Assembly (NCBI GenBank): GCA_036258195.1
Contig: DATAED010000232.1
Coordinates: forward strand, 1-9,358
Length of the DNA: 9,358 nucleotides
Direction of reading: 5' to 3'
Source of the DNA: JAKAIY01 sp036258195
GTDB lineage: Bacteria > Chloroflexota > Ktedonobacteria > Ktedonobacterales > JADMIN01
How positions within the stretch are numbered: the first letter of the stretch is position 1; each line of letters opens with the position of its first letter. Of the stretch, positions 5,038 to 9,358 are shown in pieces. Position numbers and translations under genes: made by a program. Below the pieces are notes generated by a model. It made no database searches. It saw only the letters and a program-made list of their open reading frames with translations, and had not been told where the DNA came from.

Positions 5038-5821
5038 CGTCGTCTCCATCCATCGGCTCATCCTCTGGCGCATCCTCTGGCTCGTCGCCCGTCTCGTCGC
5101 TCGTCTCATCGCCCGTCTCATCGCGCGCGACCCGCCCGCGTCGGCTGGCTCCCTCGATCACCACGACGTATTCGCCGCGCAGCTTGCCGTCGCCCACCTC
5201 ACGCGCCAGCTCGGCCAGGCTGCCGCGCTGCACGCGCTCGAAGAGCTTGGTGAGGTCGTTGGCGATGGCGGCGCGGCGGTCGCCGTAGACCTCCAGCGCC
5301 GCCGCCAGAAATGCCTGCAAGCGATAGGGACTCTCGTAGAAGATCAGCGTATGCGGTGAGTCGCGGTCGACCTCCAGGAAGCGGCGGCGCAGTCCCGGCT
5401 TGCGCGGAGCAAAGCCGCGAAAGGTGAAGGCGTGGGTCGGCAGGCCAGAGAGCGCCAGCGCCATGATGAGCGCCGCTGGGCCGGGAATCATCGTGCAGGG
5501 CAGCTCGCGCTCGATGCAGCGCCGTACCAGCGTGAAGCCCGGATCAGAGATCGCGGGCGTGCCAGCGTCCGTCACCAGCGCGACCGACTGCCCTGCCGCC
5601 AGCAGATCGAGGATACGCTCGCCCGCTCGCTGCTCGTTGTGCTCGTGAAACGACATCAGCGGCTTCTTGATGTCGAAGTGGGCCAGCAGTAGCCCCGTCT
5701 TGCGCGTATCTTCGCTGGCGACGATGTCCACCGTGCGCAGCGTCTCCAGCGCGCGCAGCGAGATGTCGCCCAGGTTGCCAATCGGGGTGGCGACCAGATA
5801 GAGCATGGGGGCGTTTTCCAC
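5021..5821 (-). CDS. rsmI: 16S rRNA (cytidine1402-2'-O)-methyltransferase
   Basis: RsmI methylates the ribose of C1402 in 16S rRNA helix 44 at the ribosomal P site. The 266-residue product shows the tetrapyrrole-methylase-like fold signatures LYLVATPIGNLGDISLRAL at 7-25, SEDTRKT at 36-42, SFHEHNE at 57-63, GTPAISDPG at 87-95, and a late GEYVVVIEG strand. The start is GTG at 5819-5821, with AAGGAG 12 nt upstream, a rather long spacing; ATG at codon 6 (MLYLVATP) is a fair alternative. Residues 233-266 form an unusual acidic tail of DETG/DETS-type four-residue repeats ending in DDDDD, encoded by 12-bp repeats. First gene of the three-gene operon; no convincing promoter was found in the 87 bp upstream. 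Confidence 0.95.
   Translation of the reverse strand: MENAPMLYLVATPIGNLGDISLRALETLRTVDIVASEDTRKTGLLLAHFDIKKPLMSFHEHNEQRAGERILDLLAAGQSVALVTDAGTPAISDPGFTLVRRCIERELPCTMIPGPAALIMALALSGLPTHAFTFRGFAPRKPGLRRRFLEVDRDSPHTLIFYESPYRLQAFLAAALEVYGDRRAAIANDLTKLFERVQRGSLAELAREVGDGKLRGEYVVVIEGASRRGRVARDETGDETSDETGDEPEDAPEDEPMDGDDDDDAQ
5048..5125 (-). repeat. Imperfect 12-bp tandem repeat encoding the RsmI acidic tail
   Basis: Units related to GACGAGACGGGC repeat in register with codons and specify DETG, DETS, DETG, DEPE, DAPE, DEPM. The period is a multiple of three, so changes in copy number leave the frame intact. Confidence 0.6.
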
Positions 5822-5908
5822 GCGAGCGACACACTCCTTTCTCCTGCGACTCCACCATTCACCAGAGGTGTAGTGTGGCAGGTTGAAGGGGTGGGCGTCC
5901 AGTCGGAG

Positions 5909-6604
5909 TCAGCGGGCCGAGGCGCGTGGGCGGTCGTAGAGCGCGAAGTAGAAGGTCGGCGCCAGCGCGGCAATCGAGAAGATGCCGACGGTGAAGAGCA
6001 TGACCAGCAGGCCGACGATACCGAAGCCGAACCAGCCCCAGCGGCTCTCGCGCACTGCCACCACCAGCAGTCCGATCACGGCTGCGGAGCCTGCCAGCAG
6101 ATTGACGGCGATGGTCGTCCCCGTCACGAAGATGAGGGGATTATGGGTCGAGATGGTCGTCGAGCCTGTCTGAAGGTATTGGTACAGCAGCGCCACCGAG
6201 TAGATCACCACGCACAGCATCGCCAGCGCCGCCGCCGCCAGGATCCGTGGATGCGGGATGCGGCGTCGCGGAGCCGTGGCGACGCTCGCCGCGCCTGCCA
6301 GCGGATATCCCGCCGCTGGCGCATAGCCTGGCTGTGGCGGATAGCCCGGAGGCGCATGCCCTGGCTGAGGTGGATAGCCCGTCTGGGGGTAGCCTGACTG
6401 TGGTGGATACTGTGGAGGCGGGTAGGCTGCTTGCGGCGGATAGCCTGGCCGCTGCGTCGGGCCAGCGGGCGCTGGGACAGACTGCGGCGGCACGGCCTGT
6501 GGCGTCGCCAGCTTGCGTACGAATCCAATAACGCTGACCAGCGCGCCAGCGATCGTAACCACACTCGCGCCGATATTCAGCGCGTCTCCCACCGATGCCT
6601 GCAT
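5909..6604 (-). CDS. Putative four-helix membrane protein with Pro/Tyr-rich repeat linker
   Basis: I do not recognise a characterised family. The 231-residue protein has a hydrophobic helix at about 10-29 and a long proline-, tyrosine- and glutamine-rich linker at 35-103 with repeated YPPQ and GYPPQPGY units. A basic patch RRR follows at 113-115. Three more membrane helices lie at about 121-142, 157-186 and 191-220, with a short Arg-rich end. Such GYPPQP tracts occur in many unrelated membrane proteins and usually act as flexible spacers. The start at ATG 6604 has a GGGAGGG sequence about 8 nt upstream. It is divergent from the sigma-factor gene, with overlapping upstream regions, and ends 87 bp before rsmI. 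The open frame continues far upstream, but that part is the shadow of the sigma gene. Confidence 0.75.
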   Translation of the reverse strand: MQASVGDALNIGASVVTIAGALVSVIGFVRKLATPQAVPPQSVPAPAGPTQRPGYPPQAAYPPPQYPPQSGYPQTGYPPQPGHAPPGYPPQPGYAPAAGYPLAGAASVATAPRRRIPHPRILAAAALAMLCVVIYSVALLYQYLQTGSTTISTHNPLIFVTGTTIAVNLLAGSAAVIGLLVVAVRESRWGWFGFGIVGLLVMLFTVGIFSIAALAPTFYFALYDRPRASAR

Positions 6605-6683
6605 GTCGCGTCCCTCCCCTGTCATCCCACTGCGTACATCATCCAGCGACCAATCAGATGGAAATCGTACTCTCCCTTGGGCA

Positions 6684-6712
6684 AGCGTAGCAGAAACGGT
6701 AGGCATGAACAA
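6684..6712 (-). promoter_or_regulatory. Candidate promoter of the membrane-protein gene
   Basis: On the - strand TTGTTC (6707-6712) and TACGCT (6684-6689) are separated by 17 bp, pointing at the gene starting at 6604 with a leader of about 70 nt. The boxes match the sigma-A consensus moderately. It lies 19 bp from the oppositely oriented sigma-gene promoter, so one regulator could affect both. Confidence 0.5.
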
Positions 6713-6731
6713 GAGGTCGCCTGATCGCGGC

Positions 6732-6760
6732 TTGACGCGCCTCGCCCGCCTCGCTATGAT
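6732..6760 (+). promoter_or_regulatory. Promoter of the sigma-factor gene
   Basis: TTGACG (6732-6737) and TATGAT (6755-6760) are separated by exactly 17 bp, a near-consensus housekeeping promoter. Predicted start is near 6767, about 33 nt before the GTG start codon. The quality of the boxes suggests that the housekeeping sigma factor can drive the gene, rather than only autoregulation by an alternative sigma. Confidence 0.8.
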
Positions 6761-6799
6761 GCTGCGCAAGGCGCGCGACGAGCGGAGGGAGGCAGCGGC

Positions 6800-7681
6800 G
6801 TGGCGTTGGAGGCCGATGAGATCGAGCTGGCGGCGGCGGCGCTGCCCGCAGCGGCGACACTGGTGGCGCTGGCCCGCCGTCGGCTGGACGACGAGCTGCG
6901 CGCGCTCCCGCCACTGACCACCGCCACAGGCCGCCGTGCGCTGCTGGCAGATCGTCCCAATGGCGCCTGCTCGTTTGGCGCGCTGGCGCATGCCATACGT
7001 GCGGCGGCACAGGCGGGCCAGATGGATGAGGCGCGCGAGCTGTTCGTGGCGCTGCTCCGGCGCACAGATGGCCTGAATCGGCGCTGGGTGACGTTGGCGC
7101 TGTCGAGGGCGCCCATCTCCGCTGACGAACGTCGTGAGTGCGCCCAGGATCTCGCTCAGGAACTGACCCTCTACCTGTGGGAGCAGCTCGCGCGGCGCGA
7201 TGACACCGCCTGGGAGCTGTTCTTCAGCCGCTCGCTCGAATACGCGCAGGGCCGGGTCGCCACGTCCTATTTGCGACGCCAGGGCCTGCTCACCGATCCG
7301 CGCGCGCGGCGGCCCGAGCGCGGGCTGGCGCTGGTCTTCTCGCGGCTGGCCAGCGCATCGGGCGGCGCATCGGGCGCTGATGAGATTGCCGCTGAGCCAT
7401 CGCTGGCCGCCTCGCCCACCTTCAACCAGGCCGAGCTGGCGGATTTGCGGGCGCTGGTGGCGGGGCTGCCTGCGCGCGAGCGGCTGGCCGTCGTGATGCG
7501 CTTCTGGCAGCAGGCCAGCGAGGCGGAGATTGCTGTGGCGCTGGGCGGCGTGACCACGCGAGCTGTGCGCTACACCCTCGGACGGGCCTACGCCCGGCTG
7601 CGCGCGTGGTACGTTGGCGAAGACGCGGCACATGAGGACACACACGACCAGGAGGAGGCGCCCGATGACGGCTCAGGATGA
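6800..7681 (+). CDS. Sigma-70-family-like RNA polymerase sigma factor
   Basis: The 293-residue protein ends in a clear sigma region 4 helix-turn-helix at about residues 208-268. LPARERLAVVMRFWQQASEAEIAVAL is followed by TTRAVRYTLGRAYARLR, the pattern used to read -35 boxes. A region-2-like segment is plausible at about 108-161 (ERRECAQDLAQELTLYLWEQ, then RVATSYLRR), but it is divergent. The N-terminal 100 residues are Ala/Arg-rich and not recognised, and an acidic tail (EDAAHEDTHDQEEAPDDG) follows region 4. The GTG start at 6800 is chosen because GGAGG lies about 7 nt upstream. The last 17 bp overlap the next gene, suggesting translational coupling with a partner. A non-sigma helix-turn-helix regulator is the main alternative. 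Confidence 0.72.
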   Translation: MALEADEIELAAAALPAAATLVALARRRLDDELRALPPLTTATGRRALLADRPNGACSFGALAHAIRAAAQAGQMDEARELFVALLRRTDGLNRRWVTLALSRAPISADERRECAQDLAQELTLYLWEQLARRDDTAWELFFSRSLEYAQGRVATSYLRRQGLLTDPRARRPERGLALVFSRLASASGGASGADEIAAEPSLAASPTFNQAELADLRALVAGLPARERLAVVMRFWQQASEAEIAVALGGVTTRAVRYTLGRAYARLRAWYVGEDAAHEDTHDQEEAPDDGSG

Positions 7682-8072
7682 CGACGCGCTCGCGCCCGAC
7701 CTCGACGCGCTGGCGATTCAGGAGCAGTTTCTGGAGGAGTGGCGCGCGGGCAAGCGCCCGCAGTTGAGCGTCTACGCGCTGCGCTACCCGCAGTATGCCG
7801 CCGCGCTGGCCGATCTCGTCATGCGCCTGCCCCCCGATGCGCCTGCTGCCGAGGAGCCGGAGCGCGAGCGAGACGAGAAGCGCCCGGAGTCCTTTCCGGA
7901 ACGCTTCGTCTCTGGCGCGGGTGTGCGGCGCGCGCTGGACGCCATCTTTGGCGAGGCGTCCAGCGCTGAACCGCTCCCGCGCGTGGCCGAGCAGCCCGCC
8001 ACCTACGACGCCGCGCCCCCCCAGCCGCCCGCGCCACCCGACGCGCCGCCCGATCCATCAAGCGAGCAGTGA
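7665..8072 (+). CDS. Small hypothetical protein coupled to the sigma factor
   Basis: The 135-residue product is not assigned to a known family. Its N-terminal half, FLEEWRAGKRPQLSVYALRYPQYAAALADLV (about 22-52), resembles the short helical segment found before kinase domains and in regulators of Planctomycetes and Chloroflexota (pattern FLxxWRxGxRPxLxxYLxRYPxxxxxL). Residues 55-85 are highly charged and 107-135 are Pro/Ala-rich. No membrane helix and no zinc-binding HxxxCxxC motif is present, so it is not a standard ZAS-type anti-sigma factor. The ATG at 7665 has GGAGGAGG seven bases upstream, and the gene overlaps the sigma gene by 17 bp. A role modulating the sigma factor is inference from context. 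Confidence 0.75.
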   Translation: MTAQDDDALAPDLDALAIQEQFLEEWRAGKRPQLSVYALRYPQYAAALADLVMRLPPDAPAAEEPERERDEKRPESFPERFVSGAGVRRALDAIFGEASSAEPLPRVAEQPATYDAAPPQPPAPPDAPPDPSSEQ

Positions 8073-8097
8073 GCGCTCGGCAGCTGGCGACTTCAGT

Positions 8098-8224
8098 CGC
8101 GCCTGGGAGGCGGCCTGCGGGCCGCCGCGAAACCCGCCTGCGCGGGTTCGGCCTCCGCCTCCCAGTCCGCGCAGGCGGCAGGCGGAGCCGAGCTTCGCGG
8201 CCCTACAAGGGCCTCCCAGGCGCG
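8098..8224. repeat. 127-bp nested imperfect palindrome between convergent genes
   Basis: Three arms pair in nested order. CGCGCCTGGGAGGC (8098-8111) pairs with GCCTCCCAGGCGCG (8211-8224). GCCGCGAA (8124-8131) pairs with TTCGCGGC (8194-8201). CCGCCTGCGCGG (8134-8145) pairs with CCGCGCAGGCGG (8167-8178), with the apex at 8146-8166. Alternative local hairpins also exist: GGCGGCC-TGCG-GGCCGCC (8109-8126) and AACCCGC-CTGC-GCGGGTT (8131-8148). No coding frame explains it. It lies 26 bp past the sigma-partner stop and could serve as a transcription barrier for both converging genes. It could also be a REP/BIME-like or MITE-like repeat. Copy number elsewhere is unknown. Confidence 0.75.
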
Positions 8225-8236
8225 GTTTCAACCGCC

Positions 8237-8276
8237 AGCCGGATCCCAGCCGGATCCCAGCCGGATCCCAGCCGGG
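8237..8276. repeat. 11-bp tandem repeat, three full copies and a partial one
   Basis: AGCCGGATCCC occurs at 8237-8247, 8248-8258 and 8259-8269 without mismatch, followed by AGCCGGG at 8270-8276. Each unit contains the palindrome GGATCC. The array ends 1 bp before the stop codon of the hydrophilin gene. The 11-bp period is close to one DNA helical turn, as in protein-binding iterons, but replication slippage alone could also produce it. Confidence 0.8.
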
Positions 8277-8277
8277 C

Positions 8278-8676
8278 CTACGCTGTGGGCGAGCGCTCAT
8301 CGCCAGGCTGCTCAGGAATCGGGGTGTCTGACGTTGGCTCGATGATGTCGGGGCGCCGCCCATGCGCGCGCTTGCCTCCGATGCGGCCAATGCGCGAGTA
8401 GTGCTCCGTTCCCAGGTTGCGCTTGGTGGTTTCGCCGCCGCGTCGCCCGATCTCCGTGTAGAATTCCGATCCGTGCCGCTCGCGCACGGTCGAGCCGCCC
8501 TTTGAGCCGATCTTGCTGTAGAATTCGCGACCATATTTATCGCGCGCCGCTGAGCCACCGCGCTTGGCTGCCTCGGTGCCGGGGCGTGGGCCGGGCCTGC
8601 GTCGCTGACGTGGGGTCGCTTCTGGCTGCGTCTCTACCTGCGGGGACGGTTCGTTCTGCGCCGCTGCATCGCTCAT
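8278..8676 (-). CDS. KGG-repeat / group-1 LEA-like hydrophilin (general stress protein)
   Basis: Proteins of this type (plant Em proteins, Bacillus GsiB, KGG-domain proteins) are very hydrophilic, accumulate under desiccation or other stress, and are thought to protect macromolecules. The 132-residue product has three consecutive 20-residue repeats at 40-59, 60-79 and 80-99. They follow GGxxxxxxxGxExYxxIGxx: GREFYSKIG, GSEFYTEIG and GTEHYSRIG. A fourth GG starts at 100. Before them is a basic RRRPGPRPG stretch, and the ends are Pro/Glu-rich and disordered. There is no signal peptide or membrane helix, so it should be cytoplasmic. AAAGGA lies 7 nt before the ATG. It is convergent with the sigma-partner gene, separated by a palindrome and tandem repeats. 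Confidence 0.88.
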   Translation of the reverse strand: MSDAAAQNEPSPQVETQPEATPRQRRRPGPRPGTEAAKRGGSAARDKYGREFYSKIGSKGGSTVRERHGSEFYTEIGRRGGETTKRNLGTEHYSRIGRIGGKRAHGRRPDIIEPTSDTPIPEQPGDERSPTA

Positions 8677-8727
8677 GGGGAGATCCTTTCAGGTCGAAGA
8701 ACACGACATCGTGCGTCCGTCGGGCAT

Positions 8728-8780
8728 GCGTCACGCCCATGGAGATGAGGGGAAAGAGCGCGTCACGATTCCAGCGTCAC
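8728..8780 (-). promoter_or_regulatory. Three GTGACGC boxes upstream of the hydrophilin gene
   Basis: The heptamer GTGACGC (- strand) occurs at 8728-8734, 8760-8766 and 8774-8780, with start-to-start distances of 32 and 14 bp. All lie within about 105 bp of the hydrophilin ATG. Repeated boxes in a leader can be operator sites, and one could act as a -35-like element, but no matching -10 is evident. The set may be chance. Confidence 0.35.
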
Positions 8781-8849
8781 TGCGAGTGAGGCCGCGTGGT
8801 CATCGTTCGCTCGTATCATGGATTGCGCTCGCCCGATAGGCTAGCGGCG

Positions 8850-8867
8850 ACTGATGAAACTGATGAA
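8850..8867. repeat. 9-bp tandem repeat ACTGATGAA x2
   Basis: ACTGATGAA occurs at 8850-8858 and 8859-8867 without mismatch. It is an AT-richer island in GC-rich non-coding DNA between divergent genes. It may be slippage or a binding site; nothing decides between them. Confidence 0.6.
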
Positions 8868-8993
8868 TTCTCACCGCCTCCTCCGCACATGTCCTCCGGC
8901 GCCGCCAGCGGCGTTGCGCCGCCCCATCGCGTCATACTCCGAGCCTGTGGCGCGCTGGCAGGATGGGCGCTGGCTGGCCCGCGCTGCTTCAGC

Positions 8994-9023
8994 TTGCGGC
9001 GCGCGACGGGCCTGTGCCATGAT
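8994..9023 (+). promoter_or_regulatory. Candidate promoter of the DinB-like gene
   Basis: TTGCGG (8994-8999) and CATGAT (9018-9023) are separated by 18 bp, giving a predicted start near 9030, about 24 nt before the ATG. Both boxes are partial matches to consensus. Confidence 0.45.
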
Positions 9024-9053
9024 GCGGACATCTGAGCGCAGAGGGAGGATGCT

Positions 9054-9358
9054 ATGGAGTCCGATCGCCAGCTACGCGAACAGCTCGCCGAGCTGCTGGA
9101 GCACAGCCACGCGCACATGTCCTTTGCCGAGGCCGTGGCCGACTATCCGATAGAGCGCATCAACGCGCTGTTTCCGCATGGCGAGTACAGCGCCTGGCAT
9201 CTGCTCGAACATCTGCGGCTGACCCAGTGGGACATCCTCGACTTCATCCGCAATCCGCAGTACCAGGAGCGCGCGTGGCCGCAGGACTACAGGCCCGCGT
9301 CTGACCAGCAGGCCACGCCCGACGACTGGCAAATGACCATTCAGTCATTTCTGGCCGA
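9054..9358 (+). CDS. DinB-superfamily protein, N-terminal part (3' end outside window)
   Basis: DinB/YfiT-like proteins are four-helix bundles, often binding a metal through three histidines; some are thiol transferases, many are uncharacterised. The visible 101 residues start MESDRQLREQLAELLEHSHAH and contain YSAWHLLEHLRLTQWDILDF at 45-64. This is the characteristic helix-2 region, with H49 and H53 as likely ligands, and RNPQYQERAWPQDYRP follows. No stop codon occurs before the window ends. GGAGG lies 5 nt upstream of the ATG at 9054, which settles the start. The specific reaction cannot be inferred. Confidence 0.82.
   Translation, partial: MESDRQLREQLAELLEHSHAHMSFAEAVADYPIERINALFPHGEYSAWHLLEHLRLTQWDILDFIRNPQYQERAWPQDYRPASDQQATPDDWQMTIQSFLA

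Larger units (their letters stand above)
8677..9053. other. 377-bp non-coding region between divergent hydrophilin and DinB-like genes
   Basis: No convincing gene is seen here. The region holds three GCGTCAC boxes near the hydrophilin gene and an exact 9-bp tandem repeat (ACTGATGAA, 8850-8867). It also holds small GC hairpins around CGCCGC-CA-GCGGCG near 8900 and a candidate promoter for the DinB-like gene at its right end. No clear -35/-10 pair for the hydrophilin gene was found on the - strand. Confidence 0.6.

Noticed and set aside
5822..5908. Terminator or promoter in the gap before rsmI
   Set aside because: Only a 4-bp CACC/GGTG hairpin and no correctly spaced -35/-10 pair were seen, which is too weak to annotate.
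5909..7645. Single 578-residue - strand open frame covering the membrane-protein gene and most of the sigma gene
   Set aside because: Only its last 231 residues look like protein. The upstream part is antisense to the sigma gene, and a good ribosome-binding site supports the ATG at 6604.
8237..8276. CRISPR-like array
   Set aside because: The units are 11 bp and directly adjacent with no spacers, and no cas genes are nearby.
8069..8401. Small + strand open frames across the palindrome and tandem repeats
   Set aside because: The translations are Arg/Pro-rich products of palindromic GC-rich DNA, overlap the hydrophilin gene in antisense and have no supporting ribosome-binding site.

Overview
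This is a GC-rich bacterial chromosome segment. The rpmI-rplT genes, GTG starts, an RsmI with a long acidic tail and a sigma factor paired with a small partner suggest a Chloroflexota-like organism, but no gene here fixes the taxon. No phage or plasmid genes are visible. The left edge carries the end of an insertion sequence; the rest reads as chromosomal backbone.

Layout. (1) 1-1172: right-hand part of an IS3-family element on the + strand. It has a partial orfA, an A7G slippery site, an orfB broken by a 10-bp tandem duplication, and a recognisable right terminal repeat. (2) 1187-2158, - strand: a TrmH/SpoU-family RNA methyltransferase gene preceded by a strong terminator. (3) 2184-2954, - strand: rpmI-rplT (ribosomal proteins L35 and L20) with their own promoter and a structured leader; infC is not next to them. 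(4) 3015-5821, - strand: a tight, overlapping three-gene operon, rsmI - tgt-like - 16S rRNA m7G1405 methyltransferase. (5) 5909-6604, - strand: a four-helix membrane protein with a Pro/Tyr repeat linker, divergent from (6) 6800-8072, + strand: a sigma-70-like factor overlapping a small partner gene. (7) 8073-8277: a 127-bp nested imperfect palindrome and an 11-bp tandem repeat between convergent genes. (8) 8278-8676, - strand: a KGG / group-1 LEA-like hydrophilin with three 20-residue repeats. (9) 9054-end, + strand: the start of a DinB-superfamily gene.

How it fits together. Four genes modify RNA and two encode ribosomal proteins. RsmI methylates C1402 and the Arm/Rmt-type enzyme is expected to methylate G1405, both in helix 44 of 16S rRNA next to the aminoglycoside-binding A site. 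G1405 methyltransferases are best known from aminoglycoside producers and from mobile resistance elements in pathogens. Here the gene is embedded, with an 11-bp overlap, in what looks like a housekeeping RNA-modification operon. The TGT-like protein between them keeps the catalytic aspartates and the zinc site but has lost the usual substrate-loop sequence. This operon is the most interesting part of the window. The right half (sigma factor with partner, hydrophilin) has a stress-response flavour, but no regulatory link between those genes is demonstrated.
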